Positions 10,913-19,811 of a stretch of 64,000 nt of DNA are shown one piece after another. Each line of letters begins with the position of its first letter. Position 1 is the first letter of the stretch. A model generated the notes under the pieces. The model searched no databases. It was not told the origin of the DNA and saw nothing but the letters and a program-made list of their open reading frames with translations. A program made the position numbers and the translations under genes. The stretch comes from Pseudomonas orientalis (GTDB lineage Bacteria > Pseudomonadota > Gammaproteobacteria > Pseudomonadales > Pseudomonadaceae): contig NZ_JYLM01000004.1 of the NCBI RefSeq assembly GCF_001439815.1, positions 124,001 through 188,000 on the forward strand, written 5' to 3'.

Positions 10913-12379
10913 ATGAAATTCAAGGATCTTCGGGATTTCGTGCAGCAACTTGAGCAGCGCGGAGAGTTGAAACGTATCCAGATGCCGATTTCACCGGTAC
11001 TGGAAATGACTGAGATTTGCGACCGTACCTTGCGTAACAAGGGCCCGGCGCTGTTGTTCGAGAACCCGACCGGCTATGACATTCCGGTGCTCGGCAACCT
11101 GTTCGGCACCCCCGAGCGCGTCGCCTTCGGCATGGGCGCCGAGGCGGTCAGCGAGCTGCGCGAGATCGGCAAGCTGCTGGCCTTCCTCAAGGAGCCCGAG
11201 CCGCCCAAAGGCTTGAAGGACGCCTGGTCGAAGCTGCCGATCTTCCGCAAGATCATTGCCATGGCGCCCAAGGTGGTCAAGGACGCGGTATGCCAGGAAG
11301 TGGTCATCGAAGGCGATGACGTCGACCTGGCCATGCTCCCCGTGCAGACCTGCTGGCCCGGCGATGTCGGCCCGCTGATCACCTGGGGCCTGACCGTCAC
11401 CAAAGGTCCGAACAAGGACCGCCAGAACCTCGGCATCTACCGCCAGCAAGTGATCGGCCGCAACAAGGTGATCATGCGCTGGCTGAGCCACCGTGGCGGC
11501 GCCCTGGATTTTCGTGAGTGGTGTGAAAAGCACCCGGGCCAGCCATTCCCGGTCTCCGTGGCGCTGGGCGCCGACCCGGCCACCATTCTCGGCGCTGTCA
11601 CGCCAGTGCCGGACAGCCTGTCCGAATACGCCTTCGCCGGTCTGCTGCGTGGTAACCGCACCGAACTGGTGAAGTGCCGCGGTAACGACCTGCAGGTGCC
11701 GGCCACCGCCGAAATCATCCTGGAAGGTGTGATTCACCCAGGTGAAATGGCCGATGAAGGGCCTTACGGCGACCACACCGGTTACTACAACGAAGTCGAC
11801 AGTTTCCCGGTGTTCACCGTCGAACGCATCACCCATCGGATCAAGCCGATCTACCACAGCACCTACACCGGTCGGCCACCGGATGAGCCGGCCATCCTTG
11901 GCGTGGCGCTGAACGAGGTGTTCGTGCCGATCCTGCAAAAGCAGTTCCCGGAAATCACCGACTTCTACCTGCCGCCGGAAGGCTGCTCGTACCGCATGGC
12001 CATCGTCACCATGAAGAAGTCGTACCCAGGCCATGCCAAGCGGGTAATGCTGGGTGTGTGGTCGTTTTTACGACAGTTCATGTACACCAAGTTCGTTATC
12101 GTCACCGACGACGATATCAATGCCCGCGACTGGAACGACGTGATCTGGGCCATTACCACGCGCATGGACCCCAAACGCGACACGGTAATGATCGACAACA
12201 CGCCGATCGACTACCTCGACTTCGCTTCGCCGGTGTCGGGCCTGGGCTCGAAAATGGGCCTGGATGCCACCCACAAATGGCCGGGTGAAACCACTCGCGA
12301 GTGGGGCCGGGTAATCGTCAAGGATGACGCCGTGACTGCTCGCGTCGATGCCATCTGGAAAGACTTGGGAATAGATTGA
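10913..12379 (+). CDS. ubiD: UbiD, prenylated-FMN-dependent octaprenyl-hydroxybenzoate decarboxylase
   Basis: Removes the carboxyl group of 4-hydroxy-3-polyprenylbenzoate in ubiquinone synthesis, using prenylated FMN supplied by UbiX. The 488-residue product matches the family length. Typical stretches are [19 protein letters not shown] at the start, [19 protein letters not shown], and the conserved acid region [15 protein letters not shown] near residue 280. ATG 10913 is chosen; a GTG at 10901 would only add four residues. Its stop overlaps the start of the next gene by one base (TGATG), suggesting coupled translation with the ferredoxin-type reductase. Confidence 0.96.
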   Translation: MKFKDLRDFVQQLEQRGELKRIQMPISPVLEMTEICDRTLRNKGPALLFENPTGYDIPVLGNLFGTPERVAFGMGAEAVSELREIGKLLAFLKEPEPPKGLKDAWSKLPIFRKIIAMAPKVVKDAVCQEVVIEGDDVDLAMLPVQTCWPGDVGPLITWGLTVTKGPNKDRQNLGIYRQQVIGRNKVIMRWLSHRGGALDFREWCEKHPGQPFPVSVALGADPATILGAVTPVPDSLSEYAFAGLLRGNRTELVKCRGNDLQVPATAEIILEGVIHPGEMADEGPYGDHTGYYNEVDSFPVFTVERITHRIKPIYHSTYTGRPPDEPAILGVALNEVFVPILQKQFPEITDFYLPPEGCSYRMAIVTMKKSYPGHAKRVMLGVWSFLRQFMYTKFVIVTDDDINARDWNDVIWAITTRMDPKRDTVMIDNTPIDYLDFASPVSGLGSKMGLDATHKWPGETTREWGRVIVKDDAVTARVDAIWKDLGID

Positions 12380-13347
12380 TGCGTGTAACCCTGCAACCTT
12401 CCGGCGCGGTACTGGAACTGAACCCTGGCGAACGCATCCTCGACGGCGCGCGGCGCCTGGGCTACGAATGCCCCCAGGCCTGCCGCAACGGCGTGTGCCA
12501 TGTGTGTGCGGCGCTGTTGGTGGAGGGCCGGGTGCAGCAGGGCGGTGAAGTGCGCGATCATGGTGAGTTCTACACCTGCATCGCCGAGCCATTGGAAGAC
12601 TGCATCGTGTTGTGGGATGGCGTGCTGGCGCCGGGAGAATTGCCGTTGCGCAAATTGTCGTGCCAATTGAGCGAATGCGTGGAAGTCGGCGGCGATGTAT
12701 GGCGCGTGCGCCTGCGTGCCCCGGCAGGCAAGGCGGTGCGTTACCACGCCGGGCAATACCTGATGATCGAGCGCGAGAACGGCGAGAAGTCGGCGTTTTC
12801 CCTGGCGTCGGCGCCTCACTCCGGGCGTGAGCTGGAATTGCACGTGCTGGCCCGCGAAGACAGCGCGCGCAACCTGTTGGACCAGCTCCAGCGCGATCGG
12901 ATGGCGCGTATTGAATTGCCGTTCGGTGACACCCACCTGGCGCAGTTGCCGGACGGGCCGCTGGTGCTGATCGCCGCCGGCACCGGCATGGCCCAGATGC
13001 ACAGCCTGATCGAGCATTGCCGGGCTTCCGGCTTCAAGCACCCTGTGCACCTGTATTGGGGCGTGCGTCGCCCGGAAGACTTTTACGAGATCGAGCACTG
13101 GGATCAGTGGCGGCAACTGCCCAACCTGTTCCTGCACAAAGTCGTCAGTGACCTGTGCGGTTGGGAAGGGCGCTGCGGGTTGCTGCATGAAGCCGTGTGC
13201 GAAGACATTACCGACCTCAAGGCCGTGCATGTGTATGCCAGCGGGTCGCCGGCGATGATCTACGGCACGTTGGATGCGTTGGTCGACGCAGGGATGGATG
13301 CGCACCAGATGCGCGCCGACGTGTTTGCCTACGCCCCCCGACCCTGA
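12379..13347 (+). CDS. 2Fe-2S ferredoxin/NAD(P)H flavin reductase (CDP-6-deoxy-glucoseen-reductase-like)
   Basis: A 322-residue electron-transfer protein. A plant-type ferredoxin domain comes first, with cluster ligands at C35, C40, C43 and C67, then an FAD domain (YHAGQYLMIE) and an NAD(P)H domain (LIAAGTGMAQMHSLIEH and YASGSPAMIY). This order is the one of CDP-6-deoxy-3,4-glucoseen reductase, the name often given to it in pseudomonads, and of aromatic oxygenase reductases. No deoxysugar genes are near, so that specific reaction is doubtful. Tight coupling to ubiD suggests, as inference only, that it supplies electrons for ubiquinone or prFMN-related chemistry. An in-frame TTG at 12376 is directly before the ATG. 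Confidence 0.85.
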   Translation: MRVTLQPSGAVLELNPGERILDGARRLGYECPQACRNGVCHVCAALLVEGRVQQGGEVRDHGEFYTCIAEPLEDCIVLWDGVLAPGELPLRKLSCQLSECVEVGGDVWRVRLRAPAGKAVRYHAGQYLMIERENGEKSAFSLASAPHSGRELELHVLAREDSARNLLDQLQRDRMARIELPFGDTHLAQLPDGPLVLIAAGTGMAQMHSLIEHCRASGFKHPVHLYWGVRRPEDFYEIEHWDQWRQLPNLFLHKVVSDLCGWEGRCGLLHEAVCEDITDLKAVHVYASGSPAMIYGTLDALVDAGMDAHQMRADVFAYAPRP

Positions 13348-13357
13348 AGTGATCGAA

Positions 13358-13448
13358 ATGTGGGAGGGGGCTTGCTCCAGATAGCAGAGTGTCAGTCAAT
13401 TCGTCGGTGACTGATCCGCCGCTATCGGGGGCAAGCCCCCTCCCACAT
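13358..13448. repeat. REPIN (paired inverted REP), family 1
   Basis: Two inverted copies of the core TGTGGGAGGGGGCTTGC (left copy reads CTTGCTCC, slightly diverged) about 45 bases apart, so the unit can fold into one long hairpin. It lies 10 bases after the reductase stop. Confidence 0.9.
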
Positions 13449-13474
13449 GGATTTGTGCCCGCTCAGAATCGTAG

Positions 13475-13627
13475 ACCAGTCGTTACCGTCGCAGCGTTGA
13501 ACCCCAACAATACCCCGAGAAGGTCAATGCCCACGCCAGCAGCGGCGGCAACCTGGTCTACAGCACTTTTTCGCCGTACGGTTACAGCGGCGCGTTTTAT
13601 TACGGTAAAGTCGCTTACAACGGGTAG
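13475..13627 (+). pseudogene. Possible C-terminal fragment of a lost protein
   Basis: Between the REPIN and the ChaC-like gene, one frame is open for 50 codons after an in-frame TAG and has no sensible start codon. Its translation has a protein-like composition (QYPEKVNAHASSGG, then YSTFSPYGYSGAFYYGKVAY, ending NG and a stop), unlike the Arg/Pro-rich shadows common here. I do not recognise the family. It could be the tail of a deleted gene whose front part was replaced by the REPIN. An AGGAGG follows at 13633. Confidence 0.3.
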
Positions 13628-13654
13628 CACACAGGAGGCGCAACGCTGTTCGCC

Positions 13655-14308
13655 ATGACCGCCATTGAAACCGATCTTTTGCAGTTGGCTTACCCTCCGC
13701 GGCTCGATCTTGGGCCGCAACTCACTCACGAACAATTAATGAGCTCGATGCAGGCCACCATGGCCCGGCATAAGGGTGGGCCGGTCTGGCTGTTTGCCTA
13801 TGGTTCGCTGATCTGGCGTCCTGAATGTTCGTCGAGCGAGCGGGTGCGCGCGCGGGTTCACGGTTATCACCGGGGCCTGTACCTGTGGTCCCACGAGCAT
13901 CGGGGTACGCCGGAGTTGCCGGGCCTTGTATTCGGGCTGGATCGGGGCGGTTCGTGCAGCGGGTTTGCTTATCGCTTGCCGGAAGATCAGTTGGAGGCTT
14001 CGCTGTATGCATTATGGCAACGCGAAATGCCTTACCCCTCCTACAAGCCGCACTGGCTCAGTTGCCGCCTGGAAGATGGCAGTCAGGTACAGGCGTTGGG
14101 ATTTGTGCTGGAGCGGCACTTGCCCAGCTATGCTGGCAACTTGCCCGATATCGTGCTGAACCACGTGCTGCAAAGCGCTTGCGGACGTTACGGCACCACT
14201 CGCGATTATGTCGAGCAGACCGTCAACGCCCTGCGTAGCCACGCCATGCCAGATAAGAACCTGGAGGCGCGGCTCAAGCGTTGTGCAAAGGATTGCTCAG
14301 GTAGCTAG
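13655..14308 (+). CDS. ChaC-family gamma-glutamylcyclotransferase
   Basis: A 217-residue cytoplasmic enzyme of the ChaC/GGCT fold, which releases 5-oxoproline from gamma-glutamyl compounds such as glutathione. The substrate loop [14 protein letters not shown] (about residues 43-56) has the YGSL motif, and the catalytic glutamate is expected in [11 protein letters not shown]. The C-terminal part ([21 protein letters not shown]) is typical of the proteobacterial ChaC branch. A strong AGGAGG lies 17 bases before ATG 13655, rather far, so a nearer non-ATG start is conceivable. It ends four bases inside the glpT stop on the other strand. Confidence 0.88.
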   Translation: MTAIETDLLQLAYPPRLDLGPQLTHEQLMSSMQATMARHKGGPVWLFAYGSLIWRPECSSSERVRARVHGYHRGLYLWSHEHRGTPELPGLVFGLDRGGSCSGFAYRLPEDQLEASLYALWQREMPYPSYKPHWLSCRLEDGSQVQALGFVLERHLPSYAGNLPDIVLNHVLQSACGRYGTTRDYVEQTVNALRSHAMPDKNLEARLKRCAKDCSGS

Positions 14309-15642
14309 CGCGCCGAGCTGACGCTGTTGGTGTGCCACAGCGTCGGGATCAGGAAGGCGATCGCCAATACGCACGCGCCAATCAGCAGCACGAAACCACC
14401 GTCCCAGCCGAAGTGGTCCACGGTGTAGCCCATCGCCGCGCTCGCCGCTACCGAACCGCCCAGGTAGCCGAACAGGCCGGTGAAGCCCGCGGCGGTACCG
14501 GCGGCTTTCTTCGGTGCCAATTCCAGTGCCTGCAGGCCGATCAACATCACCGGGCCGTAGATCAAGAAGCCGATAGAGACCAGCGCGATCATGTCGACCA
14601 TCGGGTTGCCCGGCGGGTTGAGCCAGTAAACCAGGGTCGCCACGGTCACCAGCGCCATGAACACGATGCCGGTCAGGCCGCGATTGCCACGGAAGATCTT
14701 GTCCGACATCCAGCCGCACAGCAGCGTGCCCGGGATACCTGCCCACTCGTAGAAGAAATATGCCCAGGACGACTTGTCGACGGTGAAGTGCTTGGCTTCT
14801 TTCAGGTAGGTCGGTGCCCAATCCAGTACGCCGTAGCGCAGCAGGTAGACGAACACGTTGGCAAACGCGATGTACCACAGCATTTTGTTACGCAGCACGT
14901 ACTTGACGAAGATTTCCTTGGCGCTGAATTCGTCTTCGTGGCTGGCGTCGTAGCCTTCCGGATAGTCGTTCTTGTACTTCTCGATCGACGGCAGGCCAAC
15001 CGATTGCGGGGTGTCGCGCATGGTCATGAAGGCAAACGCCGCCACGGCCAGCGCCACCGTGGCCGGCACGTAGAACGCCGCATGCCAGTCATTGAACCAG
15101 GCCATGCCCAGCAGGAACAGCGGGCCGATCAGACCGCCGCCGACGTTGTGCGCCACGTTCCACACCGACACCACGCCGCCGCGTTCTTTCTGCGACCACC
15201 AGTGCACCATGGTCCGCCCACTTGGCGGCCAGCCCATGCCCTGGGCCCAGCCGTTGATGAACAGCAAAATGAACATCATGGTCACGCTGGACGTCGCCCA
15301 GGGCGCGAAACCAAAAATGAACATTACCCCCGCTGACACCAGCAGGCCGAAGGGCAGGAAGTAGCGCGGGTTGGAGCGGTCGGACACCAGGCCCATGAGG
15401 AACTTGGACAGGCCGTAGGCAATCGCGATGGCCGACATCGCCAGGCCCAGTTCACCGCGGGTGTAGCCCTCGTCGATCAGGTAGGGCATGGCCAGGGAAA
15501 AGTTTTTGCGCAGCAGGTAATAACCGGCGTAACCGAAGAAAATACCGGCGAAGATCTGCCAGCGCAGGCGTCGGTAGGTACTGTCTATTTTTTCTTCAGG
15601 CAGGGGCGCCTGGTGTGCGGCAGGGCGAAAGAAAGCAAACAT
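14305..15642 (-). CDS. glpT: Glycerol-3-phosphate/phosphate antiporter GlpT
   Basis: Major-facilitator transporter of the organophosphate:phosphate antiporter family, 445 residues with about 12 membrane helices. Landmarks are [20 protein letters not shown] in helix 1 (the arginine that binds phosphate follows in [13 protein letters not shown]), the loop [14 protein letters not shown] after helix 2, and [19 protein letters not shown]. It imports glycerol-3-phosphate and, in pseudomonads, fosfomycin. It is a single gene with its own 5' region; glpD/glpR are not nearby. ATG 15642 begins [10 protein letters not shown]. Confidence 0.94.
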   Translation of the reverse strand: MFAFFRPAAHQAPLPEEKIDSTYRRLRWQIFAGIFFGYAGYYLLRKNFSLAMPYLIDEGYTRGELGLAMSAIAIAYGLSKFLMGLVSDRSNPRYFLPFGLLVSAGVMFIFGFAPWATSSVTMMFILLFINGWAQGMGWPPSGRTMVHWWSQKERGGVVSVWNVAHNVGGGLIGPLFLLGMAWFNDWHAAFYVPATVALAVAAFAFMTMRDTPQSVGLPSIEKYKNDYPEGYDASHEDEFSAKEIFVKYVLRNKMLWYIAFANVFVYLLRYGVLDWAPTYLKEAKHFTVDKSSWAYFFYEWAGIPGTLLCGWMSDKIFRGNRGLTGIVFMALVTVATLVYWLNPPGNPMVDMIALVSIGFLIYGPVMLIGLQALELAPKKAAGTAAGFTGLFGYLGGSVAASAAMGYTVDHFGWDGGFVLLIGACVLAIAFLIPTLWHTNSVSSAR

Positions 15643-15801
15643 TCAAGAGCTCCAAATTTCTTGTTTTGACTGCGGATGCGAATGTTACAGTTTCGTTACC
15701 GAAAATAGCATCGCCTCTTGGCTGCAAACACAGGAAATGGGAGCAATTGCATGTTCTCTTATGAACATGTCGCGAATAGGTAAGTGGGGGTCGTTGAGGA
15801 T

Positions 15802-15898
15802 CAAATGTGGGAGGGGGCTTGCCCCCGATGGCGGTGTATCTGGTTAGTCATTCCTGGCTGACCCACTGCTATCGGGGGCAAGCCCCCTCCCACATTTG
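15802..15898. repeat. REPIN, family 1
   Basis: Two inverted REP cores (CAAATGTGGGAGGGGGCTTG and its complement) with GCCCCCGAT/ATCGGGGGC inner arms. It lies upstream of glpT and beyond the 3' end of the quinone reductase gene. Confidence 0.93.
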
Positions 15899-15916
15899 GG
15901 CTGCATTTCACTTCGG

Positions 15917-16894
15917 TCAGCGGATTTGCACCACAACCTTACCCACCGCCTTGCGCTGCCCCAGATCATTGATCGCCTGGGCCGCCTGCTCCAGCGGATA
16001 CACCTGCGACACCAACGGCTTCAACTTGCCCTCGCCATACCACGTGAACAATTGTTGGAAATTCGCCGCGTTATCCTGCGGCTGGCGCTGGGCAAACGAG
16101 CCCCAGAATACGCCCACCACCGCCGCGCCCTTGAGCAGTGCCAGGTTCACCGGCAATTCGGGGATGCGTCCGCTGGCAAAGCCCACTACCAACAGGCGGC
16201 CGTTCCAGGCGATCGAGCGGATCGCCTGGTCAAACAGATCGCCGCCCACCGGGTCGTAGATCACATCGGCGCCGTTGCCATCGGTGAGGCGCTTGACCTC
16301 ATCCTTGAGGCTGGCTTCGCTGTAATTGATCAACTCATCGGCACCGGCCGCCTTGGCCACCGCGAGTTTGTCGGCGCTGCTGGCGGCGGCGATTACCCGC
16401 GCGCCCATGGCCTTGCCGATTTCCACGGCGGCCAGGCCCACGCCACCGGAAGCGCCGAGCACCAGCAGGGTTTCGCCGGGTTGCAGGTTGGCTCGCTGTT
16501 TGAGCGCGTGCATCGAGGTGCCGTAGGTCATGCTGAAGGCTGCGGCAGTGTTGAAGTCCATGCTGGGCGGGATCGGCAGCACGTTATAGCCCGGCACCGC
16601 CACCTGCTCGGCAAAGCTGCCCCAGCCAGTCAATGCCATTACGCGGTCACCGACCTTCAGGTGGCTGACTTTTTCACCCACTTCACTGACCACGCCAGCC
16701 GCTTCGCCACCGGGTGAAAACGGGAAGGGCGGCTTGAACTGGTATTTGCCCTCGATGATCAGGGTGTCGGGGAAATTCACCCCGGCGGCATGCACGTCCA
16801 GCAGGATTTCGTTCTTCTTGATCGCGGGGCTGGCGATCTCTTCCAGCACCAGGGTTTCGGCGGGGCCGAAGGCTTTGCACAGCACAGCTTTCAT
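15917..16894 (-). CDS. NADPH:quinone oxidoreductase-like medium-chain dehydrogenase
   Basis: Zinc-independent member of the quinone oxidoreductase (QOR) group, 325 residues. It has the NADPH-binding turn LVLGASGGVGLAAVEIGKAMG (about residues 143-163), the family opening MKAVLCKAFG, and no catalytic zinc ligands at the usual positions. Such enzymes reduce quinones or conjugated carbonyls with NADPH. ATG 16894 is preceded by AAGGAA; an upstream in-frame start would add 22 atypical residues. Exact substrate unknown. Confidence 0.87.
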   Translation of the reverse strand: MKAVLCKAFGPAETLVLEEIASPAIKKNEILLDVHAAGVNFPDTLIIEGKYQFKPPFPFSPGGEAAGVVSEVGEKVSHLKVGDRVMALTGWGSFAEQVAVPGYNVLPIPPSMDFNTAAAFSMTYGTSMHALKQRANLQPGETLLVLGASGGVGLAAVEIGKAMGARVIAAASSADKLAVAKAAGADELINYSEASLKDEVKRLTDGNGADVIYDPVGGDLFDQAIRSIAWNGRLLVVGFASGRIPELPVNLALLKGAAVVGVFWGSFAQRQPQDNAANFQQLFTWYGEGKLKPLVSQVYPLEQAAQAINDLGQRKAVGKVVVQIR

Positions 16895-17044
16895 CGGACT
16901 ATTCCTTTTGGCATCGTGGCCGATAAGTGTAGGAGGGTACGCCCGTGGGTCAACGAGCATGCCCGCGCCTGATAAGTCCCCATAAGCTTGTGCTCAGCCT
17001 TGCTAGCGTTATGCTACCCGGCAACCGAATTCGAGGAATGAACT

Positions 17045-17452
17045 GTGAAAGCGTGGATCCTGTTGATGCTGGCCCTGACCTTGCCGATGGCAGCCCAGGC
17101 CGAAGAAGCCAAAGAGGGCGAGGCGCCGAAGGTCAGCTATATCAGCCTTTCCCCGCCGTTTGTGGGCAACTACGGCCTGGATGGCACGGCAAAACTCAAG
17201 GTATTCAAGGCCGACATTGCCCTGCGCGTGACCGGCGAAGAAGCGGCAAAGTTGGTCAAAGCCAACGACCCGTTGATTCGCAACCAACTGGTGGCGCTGT
17301 TTACCCAGCAGACCAACGAAGCCATGAGCAGTGTTGAAGGCAAGGAAAAGCTGCGTCAGGAAGCGTTGAAACAGACGCAGCAAGTGATGAACGATGAGAC
17401 CGGCAAGCCGGTAGTGGAAGACCTGTTGTTCAACAACCTGATCATTCAGTAA
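17045..17452 (+). CDS. FliL-like periplasmic protein
   Basis: A 135-residue protein with a signal peptide or single N-terminal anchor (KAWILLMLALTLPMAAQA) followed by an acidic linker and a FliL-type domain (YISLSPPFVGNYG, LKVFKADIALRV, VVEDLLFNNLIIQ at the very end). FliL stabilises the flagellar stator; this copy is away from any flagellar gene. Unlike classical FliL, the hydrophobic stretch looks cleavable. It probably belongs to the FliL-like paralogues common in pseudomonads whose partner is unknown. The tail is four bases from the convergent EVE-domain gene. Confidence 0.75.
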   Translation: MKAWILLMLALTLPMAAQAEEAKEGEAPKVSYISLSPPFVGNYGLDGTAKLKVFKADIALRVTGEEAAKLVKANDPLIRNQLVALFTQQTNEAMSSVEGKEKLRQEALKQTQQVMNDETGKPVVEDLLFNNLIIQ

Positions 17453-17456
17453 CGCT

Positions 17457-17906
17457 TCAACGCAAACCCATGACCGCCGCCCACTGTTCGGCAGTAACCG
17501 GCATCACCGAAAGCCGGCTGCCTTTTTGCACCAACGACAGTTCGTCCAGCGCGGCCTGCTGTTTCAAGTAGCCCAGGCCCAGCACTTTGGGAAAGGTCTC
17601 TACATGCGCGACGTCGATTGCGCTCCACGGGTTTTTCTCCGGGGTGGCCTTGGCATCGAAATAGTGGCTTTCTGGCTCCAGCGCGGTCGGGTCGGGATAG
17701 GCGGCCTCGACGATTTTGCCGACGCCGGCAATACCCGGCTCGGGACAGCTGGAATGGTAGAAGAAGAACTCGTCGCCCACCGCCATGGCCCGCAAAAAGT
17801 TGCGCGCCTGGTAGTTACGCACCCCGTCCCAGCGGGCTTCACCGAGCTTCTCCAGGCCTTGGATCGAGAGTTCGTCGGGCTCGGATTTCATCAGCCAGTA
17901 GGCCAT
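17457..17906 (-). CDS. EVE-domain protein
   Basis: A 149-residue protein made almost entirely of one EVE domain, a PUA-like fold that binds modified bases in nucleic acids. Family marks are MAYWLMKSEPDELSI at the start, WDGVRNYQARNFLR (about residues 26-39), and GDEFFFYHSSCPEPGIAG. ATG 17906 has CAGGAGC in front. These proteins are sometimes associated with restriction or base-modification systems, but none is present here; this is the widespread housekeeping version. Confidence 0.92.
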   Translation of the reverse strand: MAYWLMKSEPDELSIQGLEKLGEARWDGVRNYQARNFLRAMAVGDEFFFYHSSCPEPGIAGVGKIVEAAYPDPTALEPESHYFDAKATPEKNPWSAIDVAHVETFPKVLGLGYLKQQAALDELSLVQKGSRLSVMPVTAEQWAAVMGLR

Positions 17907-18099
17907 TTTTGCGCTCCTGAAAAGGCATTGGGCAAGTTGTCGGGCAATCCCGTGACAAACCGACAGTCGGTTGGCGCCAAGGTTTGCGTGTTGGTTCACG
18001 TTACCGCAGAATGCCGGGCTTCAAGCTTGGCGCAGCTGCAACGGACTACTTTGGAACGTTGTTGTCATCGTGTACGAGATGCCTGAAGGGGGGCAATCG

Positions 18100-18246
18100 A
18101 TGCAACGTAAACCGGATTTACTATGGATATTGGTTATTTTGTTTGGTCTGGGTGTCGTGACCACCGGTTATGCCCAGAGCCTGTGGTCGAACAAGACCGA
18201 TGCGCCGGTTGAACTCTCGCCTGTGCAGCAGCAATTCAAGCGTTAA
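18100..18246 (+). CDS. Small single-pass membrane protein
   Basis: A 48-residue protein beginning MQRKPDLLWILVILFGLGVV, one hydrophobic helix with a positively charged N-terminus, then a short polar tail ending VQQQFKR. A GAAGGGGGG ribosome site stands seven bases before ATG 18100; an ATG at 18079 is a weaker alternative. Function unknown. It ends six bases before the convergent ygfA gene, and a perfect GTCGCTGG/CCAGCGAC dyad inside the ygfA end could help stop its transcript. Confidence 0.65.
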   Translation: MQRKPDLLWILVILFGLGVVTTGYAQSLWSNKTDAPVELSPVQQQFKR

Positions 18247-18252
18247 CACGAC

Positions 18253-18882
18253 TTAAAGCGTCGCTGGCTCCAGCGACGTTCCTGCGACATACCAGTGCTT
18301 ATCGGTGACAGTGCCCGCCAGCGGCACGTCCCAACTTGCCTGCGCCAAGCGATCGACTTGCTGACACTCATGGGCCAACCCCAGCAGCGTCGGCTTGCGC
18401 CAGCTGTTGCGCCTGGCGAGGTAAGCCAGGCTGCGGTCATAGAATCCGCCGCCCATGCCCAATCGCCCGCCCTCATTATCGAACCCCACCAGCGGCAGCA
18501 GCACCAGGTCCAATGCCCACACATTGCGTTGGCGCCGGGCATCGGCCCGAGGTTCGAGAATGCGAAAGCGGTTGGGCAACAACTTATCCCCAGGCCGCAC
18601 GCGCTGGAACACCATCTTGGTACGCGGCCACGCACTCAGTACCGGCAGGTAGGTGGCCTTGCCCTGGCGCTGGGCAGCGCGCAGCAGCAGGCGCGGATCG
18701 ATTTCACCGTCCGTCGGTAGGTATAGGGAAATATGTCTGGCCCGGCGAAACAGCGGGTGCTGTGCCAGTTGCCGATACAGGCCAAGGGCGGCCTGGCGCT
18801 GCTCGCGGGGCGTCAGGGCGCGGCGGGCGTTGCGCAACAGGCGTCGAAGTTGCGGACGAGAAAGCGGCGCAGGTTCGGTCAT
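18253..18882 (-). CDS. ygfA: 5-formyltetrahydrofolate cyclo-ligase
   Basis: Converts 5-formyltetrahydrofolate to 5,10-methenyltetrahydrofolate with ATP. The 209-residue product has the basic opening LSRPQLRRLLRNARRAL, the central ISLYLPTDGEIDPRLLL, and the phosphate/nucleotide loop GGRLGMGGGFYDRSLA near residues 135-150. An in-frame ATG at 18897 overlaps the 6S RNA terminator; ATG 18882 (MTEPAPL) is preferred but not certain. Position right after the 6S RNA gene is the conserved arrangement in gammaproteobacteria. Confidence 0.93.
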   Translation of the reverse strand: MTEPAPLSRPQLRRLLRNARRALTPREQRQAALGLYRQLAQHPLFRRARHISLYLPTDGEIDPRLLLRAAQRQGKATYLPVLSAWPRTKMVFQRVRPGDKLLPNRFRILEPRADARRQRNVWALDLVLLPLVGFDNEGGRLGMGGGFYDRSLAYLARRNSWRKPTLLGLAHECQQVDRLAQASWDVPLAGTVTDKHWYVAGTSLEPATL

Positions 18883-18902
18883 GGCTTTTCGGCTCATAAA
18901 AC

Positions 18903-18928
18903 AATGCCAGTCCTGGGACTGGCATTGA
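18903..18928 (-). terminator. Terminator-like hairpin behind 6S RNA
   Basis: On the minus strand, AATGCCAGTCC / GGACTGGCATT fold into a perfect stem with a CAGG-type loop, followed by TTTT. It separates the 6S RNA from ygfA, and some read-through would make a dicistronic ssrS-ygfA transcript as in other bacteria. Confidence 0.8.
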
Positions 18929-18937
18929 GTTTGGGAA

Positions 18938-19118
18938 TTCAGGCTCCCCGGCAGAGCCGCTGTCGACTAAGCCCTTGAACCCGAAAGTTCAAGGTGGAAG
19001 AAGCAGTAGGCTTTAAGGCTTTCCGTCTAGCGGACATGCACACCAGCCCAACGTGCAACTTCCAGGGTAGTGCGAATCGGCTCCGGGACATCGCCGACTG
19101 GCAAACACGCCAGGGAGT
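18938..19118 (-). ncRNA. ssrS: 6S RNA
   Basis: About 180 bases between zapA and ygfA, on their strand. The 3' half carries a hairpin CCTTGAACTTTCGGGTTCAAGG (minus strand; TTGAAC/GTTCAA stem) followed by GTCGACAGCGGCTC, which I recognise from Pseudomonas 6S RNA, and the ends can pair (CTCCCTGGCGTG region with the GAGCC region). TATACT at 19125-19130 fits a -10 box, placing the start near 19118. 6S RNA mimics an open promoter and binds sigma70 RNA polymerase in stationary phase. Ends are approximate. Confidence 0.85.
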
Positions 19119-19124
19119 GAGGCG

Positions 19125-19130
19125 AGTATA
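19125..19130 (-). promoter_or_regulatory. -10 box of the 6S RNA gene
   Basis: TATACT on the minus strand, seven bases before the inferred 6S RNA start and inside the gap after zapA. No convincing -35 box was seen. Confidence 0.5.
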
Positions 19131-19149
19131 CCTTAAACAGACTCGGCAA

Positions 19150-19467
19150 TCAGCCCTTGGGTGCGTCCGAATCGGTGGAAAGCGCCAGGTCAACGCGTTC
19201 GAGCAGGTCACGCACCTGTTCGCGGGTCGAGCCGCTGGCCTGCACGTCAGGGCGCTCCTGCTTGTGCAGCAGGTCGTGGGTAATGTTCAGTGCGGCCATC
19301 ACGGCGATGCGGTCGGCGCCGATCACTTTGCCGCTGCTGCGGATTTCACGCATCTTGCCGTCCAGGTAGCGGGCAGCGCTCACCAGGTTGCTGCGCTCTT
19401 CCTGGGGGCAGATGATCGAATATTCTTTGTCGAGGATCTGCACGGTAACGCTATTGCTTGAACTCAT
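19150..19467 (-). CDS. zapA: Cell division protein ZapA
   Basis: A 105-residue FtsZ-ring stabiliser. It shows the ZapA opening VTVQILDKEYSIICPQEE, then YLDGKMREIRSSGKVIGADR and a C-terminal helical region ending in an acidic tail. It overlaps the preceding coiled-coil gene by four bases (ATGA) and is followed by the 6S RNA gene, the usual order. Confidence 0.93.
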   Translation of the reverse strand: MSSSNSVTVQILDKEYSIICPQEERSNLVSAARYLDGKMREIRSSGKVIGADRIAVMAALNITHDLLHKQERPDVQASGSTREQVRDLLERVDLALSTDSDAPKG

Positions 19468-19673
19468 GAGTCTTGCTCCAGGGCCTTCAGGCGCGAAATC
19501 ATCGATTCGACCTTACGCCGGGCGATTTCGTTTTTTTCAATGAGGTGAGCGCGTTCCTCGCGCCAGGTCTTTTCCTGAGCTAGTAGGAGTCCGTTTTGAC
19601 TCTTAAGTTGCTCGACCCGATCAATTAGCAGTTCGAGTCTGGCCATCAGCGCTTGCAGGTCGGTGTCTTCCAT
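19464..19673 (-). CDS. Small coiled-coil protein (TIGR02449-like)
   Basis: A 69-residue protein predicted to be one long coiled coil (LMARLELLIDRVEQLKSQNG, then HLIEKNEIARRKVESMISRL). ATG 19673 (MEDTDLQ) is chosen; the longer frame from 19706 would add 11 residues. It overlaps zapA by four bases, so the two are co-expressed. The arrangement resembles ZapB-type partners of ZapA; that role is inferred from position and shape, not from a clear sequence match to ZapB. Confidence 0.8.
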   Translation of the reverse strand: MEDTDLQALMARLELLIDRVEQLKSQNGLLLAQEKTWREERAHLIEKNEIARRKVESMISRLKALEQDS

Positions 19674-19811
19674 TGGGTTCCACTGGATTTGTCTGATGAA
19701 TGGCAACTTCAGGATAAACGATCTGACGCCCTCGATAGTCTTGGTACGTCTGCCGGTGCTAGGATACAGCGCTCCATTCTAGACATTGCGCCGTCTGGCG
19801 CCTAGCTCACC

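Noticed and set aside
12379..13347. Deoxysugar biosynthesis reductase
   Set aside because: Domain order fits, but no nucleotide-sugar genes are near and the gene is coupled to ubiD, so I kept a generic reductase call.
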